Of a DNA stretch of 64,000 bases, positions 1 to 10,200 are shown piece after piece. Origin of the DNA: Alphaproteobacteria bacterium (GTDB taxonomy: Bacteria; Pseudomonadota; Alphaproteobacteria; TMED109); NCBI GenBank assembly GCA_022819905.1, contig JAJEGJ010000053.1:19390-83389 (forward strand). Direction: 5' to 3'. The position numbers were made by a program, and so were the translations under genes. Positions within the stretch are counted from its first letter, which is position 1, and every line of letters starts with the position of its first letter. A model generated the notes under the pieces. The model saw only the letters and a program-made list of their open reading frames with translations. It did not search any database and was not told the DNA's origin.

Positions 1-1
1 C

Positions 2-595
2 GCAACGATCGGTCCCGGACATGTGTCGCTGACCCATCTCGGACCGACGTCGGTCGGCGAGGTCAAGGGCGGTTCGAGTCAGCGTGTGGATGCGTTCCTG
101 GCGGCCCTGGAAGCTGCGGGTTTCCCCTCGAAACCGGCACCCGACATCATGGCCGAGATCTGGCAGAAGTTCGTCGTGAACTGCTCGGCGAATGCGGTGG
201 CCGCCGTCACCGGCCTGCGGTCGGGCGAGTTTGTCGACATCCCGGACCTCATGGAGTATCGCGTTCGCGTCGTCGAGGAGGTCATGACCGTCCTGGACGC
301 GAAGGGCATCACGCTTCCGGACCCCGAACTGATCAAGCGAATCTGCGCGGGCGGCCGTCGGATGAACCGTCCGTCGATGCTGCAGCATGTTCGCATGGGA
401 CGGAAGACCGAGATCGACACGCTGAACGGCGCGTTGGTGCGGGAAGCCAAGGCGCTGGGCATTTCGGTGCCGTACAACGAATCACTGGTGGCGCTGCTGC
501 GGGGACGTGAACTCGCGCAAATGCGGGCGGTGCACGAGCCCGATCTCGACTATGCGGCGTGGGAAGCCAGCTTCGAGAATCCGGACAAGGCGTGA
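2..595 (+). CDS. 2-dehydropantoate 2-reductase-like protein (C-terminal part, runs off left edge)
   Basis: The frame is open from the first complete codon and has no convincing start, so this is the last ~197 residues of a longer protein. It resembles the helical C-terminal domain of the ApbA/PanE family, which reduces 2-dehydropantoate to pantoate with NADPH in the cytoplasm. Typical features are the KFVVNCSANAVAA stretch, the NRPSMLQH segment and the TEIDTLNGALVREA segment near the end. The N-terminal Rossmann domain would lie to the left of the window. The stop overlaps the next gene's GTG by four bases, so the two are probably co-translated. Next to a GST and a CoA-transferase, a catabolic role on a related 2-oxoacid is as likely as true pantothenate synthesis. 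Confidence 0.8.
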   Translation, partial: ATIGPGHVSLTHLGPTSVGEVKGGSSQRVDAFLAALEAAGFPSKPAPDIMAEIWQKFVVNCSANAVAAVTGLRSGEFVDIPDLMEYRVRVVEEVMTVLDAKGITLPDPELIKRICAGGRRMNRPSMLQHVRMGRKTEIDTLNGALVREAKALGISVPYNESLVALLRGRELAQMRAVHEPDLDYAAWEASFENPDKA

Positions 596-1251
596 CTGCC
601 CACGCGGTTACCGTTTGGGGGATTGGGTCCACGCGGACATTCCGGGTCCACTGGACGGTCGCTGAACTGGGCATCCCGTGCAGCGTTCGGCCGATTCGCT
701 CCCGGACCGGCGAGACTCGGACCGAGGAGTACGGTCACGTCAATCCCAAGCGGAAGATCCCGACCCTGCAGCACGAAGACTTCGTGCTGTCCGAGAGCGG
801 CGCCATCGTGGCCTACCTCACCCGCGCGTTTCCGGTGCCGCCCGGGTTCTTCGTTCCTCGGGAGCCGCGCGCCCAGGCCCGGCTCGACGAGTGGGTGTCG
901 TTCGCCAGCATGGAGCTTGATGCGCACTCCCTCTACCTGCTGCGCCGCCACCGTTATCTGCCCGAGATCTACGGCGAAGCGCCCGCGGCGTGCGAGTCTG
1001 CAGTCGAGTACTTCTCGACGCAGGTCGGCGCGGTTGCCGAGCGGGTGCCTGCCGGCGACGGCTACCTGCTGGAGGAGTTCAGCATCGCCGACGTCCTGAT
1101 GACCACGATCGTCGACTGGGCGATCGCCTACGACATCGACCTGCCCGGCCGCCTGGTCGCCTATCGGGACTTCACGGCCCGCCGCCCGGCCTACCGGACG
1201 GCGCTCCGACTCAATTTTCCGGAACGGTTTGACAACGGGAAGACAGCATGA
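592..1251 (+). CDS. Glutathione S-transferase family protein
   Basis: This 219-residue protein has the size and layout of a cytosolic GST. The thioredoxin-like N-terminal domain includes a VNPKRKIPTL stretch with the cis-proline and a SESGAIVAYL segment that binds the glutathione gamma-glutamyl group. An all-helical C-terminal domain ends near a GYLLEEFSIADV motif. The family conjugates glutathione to electrophiles or isomerises and dehalogenates substrates. The GTG start at 592 forms a GTGA overlap with the preceding stop; an earlier in-frame GTG at 559 is less likely. The gene overlaps the following CoA-transferase by ATGA, making a three-gene operon. The substrate cannot be told from the sequence. 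Confidence 0.87.
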   Translation: MTAHAVTVWGIGSTRTFRVHWTVAELGIPCSVRPIRSRTGETRTEEYGHVNPKRKIPTLQHEDFVLSESGAIVAYLTRAFPVPPGFFVPREPRAQARLDEWVSFASMELDAHSLYLLRRHRYLPEIYGEAPAACESAVEYFSTQVGAVAERVPAGDGYLLEEFSIADVLMTTIVDWAIAYDIDLPGRLVAYRDFTARRPAYRTALRLNFPERFDNGKTA

Positions 1252-2456
1252 CGGGACCCCTCGACGGATTTCGCGTTATTGATCTGACGGCCATGGTCTC
1301 GGGCCCGGTGGCCACCATGATGCTGGCCGATCAGGGCGCCGACGTCATCAAGATCGAGCCGCCGGGCGGCGAACTGATGCGCCGGGTCGGCATCGACAAC
1401 CGGGGCATGGCGTCGTCGTTCCTGTCCTGCAACAGAAGCAAGCGATCGCTCGCCGTCGACCTCAAGGCGCCGGAAGGTCTCGCCGTGGTCAGAAAACTGG
1501 TGGGCACGGCCGATGTCCTCGTGCAGAACTTCCGTCCCGGCGCCATCGACCGGATGGGACTGGGCGAGGAAACGGTGCGGGCGATCCGGCCGGACATCGT
1601 CTACGTCTCGATCAGCGGCTTCGGCGAAAGCGGGCCCTACTCGGGGCAGCGGGTGTACGACCCGGTGATTCAGGCGCTGTGCGGTCTTGCCGAGATTCAG
1701 TCCGATCGCAAGACCGGGACACCCCGGATGGTGCGCACCATCGTTCCGGACAAGACCACGGCCGTCACTGCGGCGCAGGCGATTACCGCCGCCCTGCTCG
1801 CCCGCGAACGCACCGGCCGCGCGCAGCACGTGCGGCTCTCGATGCTCGACACCATGGTGGCGTATCTCTGGCCCGAGAGCATGTCCGCGCTTAACTACGT
1901 GGGGCGCGAGGGCGACCCGGCGCGCGGGCAGATGGGTCTCGACCTGATCTATCGGACGCAGGACGGGTACATCACGGCCGGGGCGGTGACCGACGCCGAA
2001 TGGCTCGGCATGTGCGAGGCGCTGGAGCGTCCCGATCTGGTCGAGGACGAGCGCTTCCGCACGCCCGGCGCCCGTTTTCGGAACGCGGCGGAACGCCGCG
2101 AAATCACGGCCGGAGAAATCGCCAAGCATGCCTCGGCCGACCTGATCGAGCGCCTGCAGGCGCGCCAGGTCCCGTGCGCGCCGATCTTGAGCCGGATGGA
2201 CGTGCTCGAGAACGATCAGGTCGAGCAGAACCGGATCATCGAAGTGCATGAGGACCCGGTCCTGGGCCCCGTGCGTCAGCCGAGACCGGCCGCCCGCTTC
2301 GAGGCGACTCCCGCGACCATCCGTCGCATGGCGCCGTTTCTCGGTGCCGACAACGCCGACATTCTCGCGGAGCTGGGCTACGGGACGGACGAGGTGCGGA
2401 AGCTGACCGACGACGGCGTGCTGGTGTCGCGCCCGCCGGAGCCGGCGGAGAGCTGA
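1248..2456 (+). CDS. CaiB/BaiF family (class III) CoA-transferase
   Basis: This 402-residue protein has the typical length of class III CoA-transferases, which move CoA between carboxylic acids through an aspartyl-CoA anhydride. The N-terminus shows LDGFRVIDLTAMVSGP and ADQGADVIKIEPP, then a VQNFRPGA segment. The GFGESGPYSGQ...YDPVIQA stretch contains the likely catalytic aspartate (about residue 140). It starts with an ATG that overlaps the GST stop by four bases and is the last gene of the little operon; the convergent fadD follows. The physiological acid is unknown. Formyl-CoA, carnitine and racemase-type relatives share this fold. Confidence 0.92.
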   Translation: MTGPLDGFRVIDLTAMVSGPVATMMLADQGADVIKIEPPGGELMRRVGIDNRGMASSFLSCNRSKRSLAVDLKAPEGLAVVRKLVGTADVLVQNFRPGAIDRMGLGEETVRAIRPDIVYVSISGFGESGPYSGQRVYDPVIQALCGLAEIQSDRKTGTPRMVRTIVPDKTTAVTAAQAITAALLARERTGRAQHVRLSMLDTMVAYLWPESMSALNYVGREGDPARGQMGLDLIYRTQDGYITAGAVTDAEWLGMCEALERPDLVEDERFRTPGARFRNAAERREITAGEIAKHASADLIERLQARQVPCAPILSRMDVLENDQVEQNRIIEVHEDPVLGPVRQPRPAARFEATPATIRRMAPFLGADNADILAELGYGTDEVRKLTDDGVLVSRPPEPAES

Positions 2457-2538
2457 TCGACGTCAGGCGGGAGCCTGCCCCGGCGGAAGCCGGCAGACAG
2501 CAGGCGCGCTGACGTGACGGGCGGCTTCCCGTCGATGG

Positions 2539-4215
2539 TTATGCGCGCCGGGCCGCCTCCTCGGCGACCAGTTCCTTCTTGGAGAGCTTCCCGATCATGG
2601 TCTTCGGGAGCTCGTCACGGAACTCGATGTGTTTCGGCATCTCGTGCCGGCCGACCTTGTCCTTGAGGAACGCCCGGAGTTCGTCGGCGTCGAGGCTGCT
2701 GCCGTCCTTGAGCTTGATGAATGCCTTGACGGCTTCACCGGTGTAGTCGTCGGGCACGCCTATCACCGTGACCTCGTCCACCTCGGGGTGGCGGTAGATC
2801 CCTTCCTCCACGTTGCGCGGGAACACGTTGAACCCGCTCACCAGGATCAGGTCCTTCATCCGGTCGATGATGAAGAGGTAGCCTTCTTCATCGAGATAGC
2901 CGACGTCTCCGGTGCGGAGCCGGCCCTCGACGATGGTCTCGGCGGTGGCCTCCTCGCGTCCCCAGTAGCCCATCATGACCTGCGGGCCGGAAATGCAGAT
3001 CTCCCCGGCTTGGCCCAGCGGCAGCAGCGTCTGCGGATCCTCCTTGTCGACGATCGTGATGGTGGTGGCCGGCAGCGGCATCCCGACCGACCCCTCCTTG
3101 CCCGGGGCGCCGATCGGATTCGCGGTGGCCATCGGCGAGCATTCCGTAAGGCCGTAGCCCTCGACCAGCGAGCAGCCGGAGAGTTTCTCGAAGCGCTGCT
3201 TGACTTCCATCGGCAACGGTGCGCCGCCGGCCATGCACGTCTTGATGGAGGTGAGGTCGAAGCGCCCGATTTTCGGATGGTTGATGATGGCCATGTACAT
3301 CGTCGGCACGCCGGGAAACAGGGTCGGTTTCTTCTTCACGATGTCCTTGAGGACGGCTTCGAGTTCGAACCGTGGATGCATGACGATCGAGCCACCCACG
3401 GCCAGTGTCAGCCCCATCACCACCGTCATGGCGAATACATGGAAGAACGGGAGCACGCCCATCATGCGCTCTTCGCCCCGCTCGACCTCCTGGTTCCAGA
3501 GCAAGGCCTGCTGGATGTTGGTGTAGATGTTCGCGTGCGTCAGCATGGCGCCTTTCGAGACGCCGGTGGTGCCGCCGGTGTACTGGAGGACGGCGATGTC
3601 CTGCTCGGGCTGGATGTCGACCGGCGGGCACGGAGCCCGCGGCGCGACCAGTTCGCGGAAGGTGACATGCGTGTCGTCATCGGCGACGTCGGCGATCTCG
3701 GCGCGTTTGAACAAGGGGAACAGGAAATTCTTCGGGAAGGGCAGGACATCCTGCAGATCCCCGACGACGAGCTTCCGGACGCCGCTCTTCTTCATCGCCG
3801 ACGCCATCTTCGGGTACAGGGCCTTGAGGCTCAGCGTCACCATGATGGTGGTACCGGAGTCCTCGATCTGGCGAACCAGGTCCTCCTCTGCATACAGGGG
3901 GCTGTAGTTCACGACGGTCCCGCCCGTGCGCAGGACGCCGAAATAGGCGATGACGAACTGCGGGCAGTTCGGCAGGAACAGACCGACCTTCACGCCCTTC
4001 TCCACGCCTAGTGACCGGAACCCGGCGGCGGCCCGTTCGACCAGTTCGCCGAGTTCCGCGTACGTGTAGGTCTTGCCCAGGAAATCCATACATTCGTGGG
4101 TAGGGAATCTGGCCACGGAATCGTCAAGGAGCGCGGAGACGGGGCGTCCTGACAATTCTGCTTCCCAGGACACGTGATCAGGGTAGGCGTTGAGCCAAGG
4201 GTGTAGGTCTGTCAC
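2539..4215 (-). CDS. fadD: Long-chain fatty-acid--CoA ligase
   Basis: This 558-residue acyl-adenylate-forming enzyme activates fatty acids to acyl-CoA with ATP and Mg2+. The P-loop-like YTGGTTGVSKGAMLTH is at about residues 212-227, the A5 motif GYGLTECSPM lies in the middle, and the FadD signature RLRTGDVGYLDEEGYLFIIDRMKDL is near residue 430. The C-terminal lysine region reads KTMIGKLSKKEL. Length and motifs match FadD closely. The gene is alone and convergent with the CoA-transferase, so it is probably monocistronic. It may supply acyl-CoA for beta-oxidation or for the acyltransferase encoded nearby. The start at 4215 gives an N-terminus typical of the family. Confidence 0.93.
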   Translation of the reverse strand: MTDLHPWLNAYPDHVSWEAELSGRPVSALLDDSVARFPTHECMDFLGKTYTYAELGELVERAAAGFRSLGVEKGVKVGLFLPNCPQFVIAYFGVLRTGGTVVNYSPLYAEEDLVRQIEDSGTTIMVTLSLKALYPKMASAMKKSGVRKLVVGDLQDVLPFPKNFLFPLFKRAEIADVADDDTHVTFRELVAPRAPCPPVDIQPEQDIAVLQYTGGTTGVSKGAMLTHANIYTNIQQALLWNQEVERGEERMMGVLPFFHVFAMTVVMGLTLAVGGSIVMHPRFELEAVLKDIVKKKPTLFPGVPTMYMAIINHPKIGRFDLTSIKTCMAGGAPLPMEVKQRFEKLSGCSLVEGYGLTECSPMATANPIGAPGKEGSVGMPLPATTITIVDKEDPQTLLPLGQAGEICISGPQVMMGYWGREEATAETIVEGRLRTGDVGYLDEEGYLFIIDRMKDLILVSGFNVFPRNVEEGIYRHPEVDEVTVIGVPDDYTGEAVKAFIKLKDGSSLDADELRAFLKDKVGRHEMPKHIEFRDELPKTMIGKLSKKELVAEEAARRA

Positions 4216-4437
4216 GGGCGGAGTTCCAACGAGAGCGCGGTGGAGCAGAGACTACCCACAATTTGCCAGGAGTAGCGAGTGCCGAAGACCGCGCCGCGCG
4301 GTTCCGACGCCGCATGTCGCGTGAGCGTTCAGGCCCGGTGTGACGAGTTGGCCGCAAGCAGGCCGGCGGCGACTCCTGCAATGGCGATCCGGCGGCGCCG
4401 TCCGGCATCGTTGCAAGCCGGTGGCAGAGGTCCCGAA

Positions 4438-4899
4438 TCAGAGTTCCAGCGCGAGAGTCATGAAGACGCTGTTCCGGTCTGGAACGTACGCGGCGAAGGG
4501 CTCGCATTCGACGAACCCGTGTTTCCGGTAGAGCGCGCGGGCGGGCTCAAAGTACGACCACGAGCCGGTTTCGAGGCTAAGCCGCCGCGCGCCGCGTTGA
4601 CGTGCGGCGTCGATGATATGCAGCAGCATGGCGCCGCCGACTCCGGTGCGCCGGCTGGCGACCGCCGTGTGCATCGACTTGATTTCGAAGTGGTCGCCGG
4701 ACAGCCGCTTCATGGCGCCGATCGCAAGCAGTTCGTCCTCGCGCCATACCGACCAGAAGTCGATGTCCGGTGCATGCAGGTCTCGAAGGTCCAGCGCATG
4801 GGCGCTGCCGGGCGCGGTTTCGGAGCGAGCCTGACGAAGGTGCGTCCGAAGGAGGTCCTGTACGCGTGGATCCTCCAGCCCGCCGCGACGAATTTCCAT
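4438..4899 (-). CDS. GNAT-family N-acetyltransferase
   Basis: This 153-residue GNAT domain starts at the ATG at 4899, giving MEIRRGG; a longer upstream extension of the frame is low-complexity and unlikely to be translated. The acetyl-CoA binding loop reads RRTGVGGAMLLHIIDAARQRG (motif A). The C-terminal half carries FEPARALYRKHGFVEC (motif B), which is typical of small putative acetyltransferases. Such enzymes transfer an acetyl group from acetyl-CoA to an amine. The substrate is not predictable. The gene is divergent from the acyltransferase gene that begins at about 5220. Confidence 0.88.
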   Translation of the reverse strand: MEIRRGGLEDPRVQDLLRTHLRQARSETAPGSAHALDLRDLHAPDIDFWSVWREDELLAIGAMKRLSGDHFEIKSMHTAVASRRTGVGGAMLLHIIDAARQRGARRLSLETGSWSYFEPARALYRKHGFVECEPFAAYVPDRNSVFMTLALEL

Positions 4900-5219
4900 C
4901 ACCGAAAGCACCTCGCGTGGTGGCCGTGATCCGACGGCGGCACGAGCAATGGCCCGGCCGGCCTCCGGCGGGGCGGCCGGACGTTGCCACTTGCCGACCG
5001 CATCCGCACCAGGCATCCGCGATATCCGACCTGTGGCCTTGCCGGCGAGCCGGGGCTGCAATGGGAGCGCGGAAGATGTGAGGATATTCGCGCCATGCTG
5101 CCGTTGCCTGCCGGGCGGACAGGTGCAGGTGTTTGCTGATTCGTTATGGCATGCTGCCCGGACGAACTCGCCGGAGAAGCGGATGCGTTCGAACCGGCCC
5201 GTCGGATCCTGGGCGGCGA
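4900..5219. other. Divergent intergenic region, no clear gene
   Basis: About 320 bases separate the GNAT gene (leftward) from the acyltransferase gene (rightward). Frames run through it on both strands, but their predicted peptides are rich in Arg, Pro and Ala and look non-coding. It presumably holds two divergent promoters. I see no well-formed -35/-10 pair that I would stand behind. Confidence 0.45.
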
Positions 5220-6662
5220 GTGATCGCCGATGACGTCGTGACGCTCCCACTCTGGCTGGTCGTCGCGGGGGCCGTACTCGCAGCTTGGTCGATCATCGAC
5301 CGCATGCTGGTGCCGAGCGTTCGCTGGTTTCTACGCCGCCGCCTCAATCGCGTGATCGAAGACCTCAACGAGCGTCTGCAGTTCGAGATTCCCCGCTTCG
5401 CGAGGACCAAGCGCCAGGTCCTCATCGATCGCCTGACCTACGACCCCGAAGTGCTGGAGGCCGTCGATCAGCAGTCGTCCGCGACGGGCACCCCGCGAGA
5501 CGTGCTGATGGCGGAGGCCGCTCGGTACGCCCGGGAAATCGTGCCGTCGTTCAATGCCTATGCGTACTTCCGCGTCGGCCACTACCTGGCCCGGCGGCTC
5601 ATTCGGCTGCTGTACCGCGTGCGACTCGGGTCCACCAACGAACAGGCGCTGGCCACGATCGATCACAACTCCAGCATCGTGTTCGTCATCAACCACCGCA
5701 GCAACATGGATTACCTGATCCTCGCCTACATGGTGGTCAATCGGTCGGCGCTGAGCTACGCCGTTGGCGAATGGGCGCGGATTTGGCCGCTGCAGACGCT
5801 GATTCGGACGCTGGGGGCGTACTTCGTCCGGCGCGGCTCGGGGAACAGTCTGTACCGCAAGGTTCTCGCCCGATACGTTCAGTTCGCAACCGCCGGCGGG
5901 ATGGCGCAGGCGGTGTTTCCGGAGGGCGGACTGACCCGTGACGGGCGCCTCCGTACACCCAAGCTCGGCCTGATCAAGTACATGGTCTCGGAGTTCGATC
6001 CGGATGGCGACCGTGACCTGGTCTTCGTGCCAGTCGGAATCAACTACGACCGTGTCCTCGAGGATCGTTCGCTGGTCCGCACGCTTGAACCCGGCGCCGC
6101 CCGACGAACTCGAGCATTCATCGTCAGGACGGTCTTGACGTGGATCGGTCACAACGTCTGGCTCATGCTGAGCGGGCGCTGGTATCGATTTGGCTACGCT
6201 TGCCTGAGCTTCGGGCAGCCGTTGTCCATGCGATCCTATGTCCGCGAGAACGGCGTCGACTTTCGATCCGACGACGCGGACAGCAGGGAGGCGGCGCTCC
6301 AGGTACTGGGAACGCAATTGCTGGACGCTGTTGCTCGTTGCATTCCTGTGACACCGGTTGCCGCCGTCGCGACGGTGTTCGTGCAAAACCCGGCCGAGGC
6401 GATGAGCGAACTGGAAATCAAGGCGCGTGCACATCGCCTGATCGAGGATCTCGAGCATCGTGAAGCGTACGTTCACATCCCGCGCGCCGACCGGGACTAC
6501 GCGGTCACGGTCGGCCTGCGCATGCTCACGCTCCGGCATCTGGTGACGACGTCGGACGGGCTCTACCGCACGAGCGGCGACGCCCTGGATGTGCTTGCCT
6601 TCTACGCCAATTCCATCGAGCATTTTGCTTCCGGCAGCCGGGCGAAGGCGATCGGCGCCTGA
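5220..6662 (+). CDS. PlsB-like 1-acyl-sn-glycerol-3-phosphate / glycerol-3-phosphate acyltransferase
   Basis: This is a membrane-associated acyltransferase of about 480 residues from the glycerolipid acyltransferase superfamily, which acylates glycerol-3-phosphate or lysophosphatidate in phospholipid synthesis. Block I is NHRSNMDYL (the catalytic H-x4-D), and block III is FPEGGLTRDGRLRTPKLG, as in PlsB. An N-terminal hydrophobic helix (LPLWLVVAGAVLAAWSI) suggests anchoring in the inner membrane. The start is uncertain: GTG at 5220 or GTG at 5238. The frame continues upstream to 5133, but with non-coding-looking sequence. It is shorter than E. coli PlsB (about 800 residues) and matches the shorter alphaproteobacterial form. 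Confidence 0.88.
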   Translation: MIADDVVTLPLWLVVAGAVLAAWSIIDRMLVPSVRWFLRRRLNRVIEDLNERLQFEIPRFARTKRQVLIDRLTYDPEVLEAVDQQSSATGTPRDVLMAEAARYAREIVPSFNAYAYFRVGHYLARRLIRLLYRVRLGSTNEQALATIDHNSSIVFVINHRSNMDYLILAYMVVNRSALSYAVGEWARIWPLQTLIRTLGAYFVRRGSGNSLYRKVLARYVQFATAGGMAQAVFPEGGLTRDGRLRTPKLGLIKYMVSEFDPDGDRDLVFVPVGINYDRVLEDRSLVRTLEPGAARRTRAFIVRTVLTWIGHNVWLMLSGRWYRFGYACLSFGQPLSMRSYVRENGVDFRSDDADSREAALQVLGTQLLDAVARCIPVTPVAAVATVFVQNPAEAMSELEIKARAHRLIEDLEHREAYVHIPRADRDYAVTVGLRMLTLRHLVTTSDGLYRTSGDALDVLAFYANSIEHFASGSRAKAIGA

Positions 6663-6771
6663 CCGCGCGCTCTGCGCGTCGCCGACAAGGGCAGACCGTC
6701 TGAACGGGATGTCGCCACAAGCGTTGGCGCGCTTCTCGCAACCCTATGCTGGCCCCACGGGGAGATGGCCG

Positions 6772-7068
6772 ATGACCCTGGACGAGTTCCGCGAAACGCT
6801 CCGCGAGACAACACCGCCCGCAGGTCTGTCACGATCTCTCGAGGCACTGTGGCAGATTGCCAACGACGAATGGGACGCCGCGCACCGATTGGTGCAGTCG
6901 GGGCTGGGCAGCGACGGGGCGTGGATCCATGCCCATCTGCATCGGATCGAGGGCGACCTGTCCAATGCGTCGTACTGGTACCGCCGCGCCGGCAAACCCG
7001 TCTGCTCGGTGTCGCTGGACGAAGAGTGGGCGGCCATTGCCAACGCCCTGCTTTCGGCCAGCGACTGA
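6772..7068 (+). CDS. Small conserved-looking protein of unknown function (98 aa)
   Basis: This is a 98-residue acidic soluble protein starting at the ATG at 6772, where a GGGGAGA stretch upstream can serve as ribosome binding site. It has no signal peptide or membrane segment. It is helical-looking, with a repeat-like core WDAAHRLVQ...GAWIHAHLHRIEGDLSNASYWYRRAGKP, which resembles a conserved short family of uncharacterised proteobacterial proteins and is reminiscent of a TPR-type helix pair. I cannot assign a function. It lies downstream of the acyltransferase and convergent with smc. Confidence 0.7.
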   Translation: MTLDEFRETLRETTPPAGLSRSLEALWQIANDEWDAAHRLVQSGLGSDGAWIHAHLHRIEGDLSNASYWYRRAGKPVCSVSLDEEWAAIANALLSASD

Positions 7069-7224
7069 GCGGCCAGTACCCTAGCGGATCCCGCTGCGAG
7101 CCCGGCTGCCAGGAATCCGCCTCGGAAGTACCACTTGGGGCCGGGTGCTAGGGCGCAGCACCTTTGTCCTGACAGCAGATCCGACGTGGCGGGTGGCCGG
7201 CCGACGCCCGGGGCGTCGTTGAAC

Positions 7225-10200
7225 TCAGCTGGCCTCGCGCAGCCCTTCCGCGTGCGCGAGATCCACCGAGACCATCGTCGAGACACCGGGTTCCTGCATG
7301 GTCACGCCGTACAGGCGATCCATCTGGGTCATGGTGAACGGGTGGTGCGTGACCACCAGCAGGCGGGTGTTCGAAGCCTTGGCGATCTCGGTGAGCAACC
7401 CGCAGAAACGCTCGACGTTGCTGTCGTCCAGCGCGGCGTCGACTTCGTCCAGGACACAAAGAGGGGCAGGCCGCGTCAGGAACATGGCGAAGATCAGGGA
7501 AAGGGCAGCCAACGCCTTCTCCCCGCCCGACAGCAGCGAGATTTTCTGGAGCTGCTTGCCCGGCGGGCTGGCCACGATCTCCAGCCCCGCCTCGAGCGGA
7601 TCTTCCGAATCGACCAGTTCGAGGCGCGCTTCGCCTCCCTGGAACAGGGTCTTGAACACGGATTGAAAGTGCTGGTCGACCGTGCCGAATGTGCTTCGCA
7701 GACGCCCCCTGGCTTCGCGGTTCAGCCGGTTGATCGCGCTTCGCAGCTTTTCCACGGCCTGGACCAGTTCCGAGCGGCTCTCGGACAGCTTGTCGATTTC
7801 GGCCGCGGCCTCGTCTGCCTCCACTTCGGCGCGCAGATTGACGGAACCCACGTTGTCGCGTTCGCGGTAGAGCCGTTCCAGCGTGCGTTCAAGCTGATCG
7901 CGGGGCGCAAGCATTTCGCCTTCCTTGAGACCGGCGAGTTCGGGAAGCCGGTCGGGGGCGGCACCCAGGCGCTCCCGGATCCGTTCGCGTTCGCCGGTCA
8001 GGCGTTCCTCTACCTGCTTGCAGGCACCCTCGGCCCGGGCCATCGCCTCCCGGGCCTCCGCTTGTCGGTTGTTGGCCTCCGCGACGGCCTGGTTGGCCTC
8101 GCGGAGCGCCGATTCGCGCGACACGCGCGCATCCGCCGCGGACTGTTGCTGACGCTCTGCCTCCTGCAGGCGATCGACTAGCCCTTCCAGCTGCGTCTCG
8201 AGTTCCTGCGGTTTCCGGTCCAGCACCGCAAGCTGACCATCTAGTTCATCGAGACGCCGACGTAGCTCCACCAGGTGCTGCTCGGTCGCGATCTTCCTTC
8301 GCTCCCAGTTCTGCCACTGCTGACGCACGGTCTCGAGGCGCTGCTGCCGATGGGTCTCCGCTTCCTGCATCCGGGTATGGGACTCGAGGGCCCGATTGAA
8401 ATCCGTGAGCGCGGTCTCGGTTTCCTGCTGTCGTTCTTCCGCGGCCCGGGCCAGAGGCTCTGCCCCGGCGTAGCTGCTGGCTGCCGAGCGGGCGTCGTCG
8501 AGCGATCGCTGGTGCAATGCGCGTTCTTCGGTCAGGCGGGCGTGCGCTTCGCTGAGCGACGCGTGCTTGGCTCGGACCTCGACGCTGGCGGCGAGCGCCG
8601 CGGCATGGCGGTCGCGCGCGGCCTTGCGTTCCAGTTCCGCCGCCTGGCGGGTCTCGACGGCGTGGTTCAGGGCTTCCTGAGCCTCGGCAGTACCGGCATC
8701 GGCGACCCGGGCATGCTCTTCGGCGGCGCTCGCGCGGGCCTGCGCCTCCGCGCGTTGCTGCTGGGCAGCATCGATCGCGCGGGCCAGCTCGTCGAACCGG
8801 TTCTTCTGCTGGAACCGGCGGGACACCGGAGTCGTTTCGCCCGAGGAGTGCGTGTACCCGTCCCACCGCCAGAGCGCGCCGGTGCGGTCAACCAGCCGCT
8901 GACCGGGAACCAGTTCCTCCTGAAGGGCATTGCCCGCGTCGTCGGCGACGACGCCGGTGAAGGAGAGTCGTCGCTGCAGCGCTGCCGGGCCGCTCACGTA
9001 TTCGGACAGCGGCACGCTGCCGGCCGGCAGCGCGCTGGCGGCGAGTTCCCCCAGGTCATGCCAGGTCACCGGGCCACCGGCGGGGTCCGCCTCCAGGTCG
9101 TCACCCAGTGCGGCGGCAGCGGCACGCTCGAACCCCGGCTGAATCTCCACCAACTGAGCCAGCGTGCTCTTGCCGCTCGCGTCGAGTTGGAGGGCGAGCG
9201 TGTCACGTTCGGCACGGAGCGGATCGAGGCGGCGATCGGCAGCGATCAGCTGGGCCCTTGCCGTCTCGAGGGATTCGGCAGCGGACTTGCCCGCCTTCTC
9301 GGTTTCGGCAAGCCGGCTTCGTGCCGTGGCCTCCGCAGCCTCCGCGGCGTCGGCGCGCGCGTCGACCGCACGAACGTCGGCCTCGAGCGCATCCGGGTCG
9401 CCAAGTGGCGTCTGGTCCCCTGCCGCCAGCTCCTCGAGCGCCGCTTCGGTCGCAGCGATACGGCCGTCCAGTCGATCGAGTGCGCTGGCCTTTTCGTCGA
9501 CGTCCTGCGCCAGTGCCGCCGCCTGCGCTTCGGCCCGGGTAAGGGCCCGGTCCGCCTCGGCCTGCGCCGCTTGCGCGGTCTCCAGGACGGTCCTGGACGC
9601 GGCGAGGTTCGATTCGAGATCAGCTCGGGTCTCGGCCTGGCCCCGGTGCTCAGCCTTGATCGTCTGCTGCTCATCCCGAAGCGCCGCCTGCTCGCGGGCA
9701 ATGTCGTTCAGGCTCTCCTGTTCGCGTGCCAGGTCGTTTCGCGTTTGGCCGCACTCGGTATCGAGCTGCCGCCGGCGACCGGCCACGTCGTCGAGCTCGC
9801 GGTTGAGGAGAGCCTGCTCGTGCGCGATCCGCTGGACGGCGGCGCTCGCCTTCGATTCCGCCTCGCGCAGCTGCGGCAACTCGTCTTGCAGGGTAGCTTG
9901 CCGCGAACTCTCTTCAGCCGCCGCGGTGGTGGCCGCCGTGACGTTCCGCCGGGCGCCATCGAGGTCCGACCGCGCCGCCTCGCCCTCCTCCTGGGCCGCC
10001 CGCCAGCGATGGAGGGACAATCTGGCGTCAGCGGTTCGCAGCCGGTCGGATACCGAGCGGTACCGCGCGGCCTGGCGGGCCTGTCGCCGAAGCACGGCCA
10101 GCCGCGCCTGCTGGGTGCCCAGCAGGTCGTCCACGCGGTTGAGGTTCTCTTCAGTGGATCGGAGTCGGAGCTCGGCCTCATGCCGTCGGGAATGCACGCC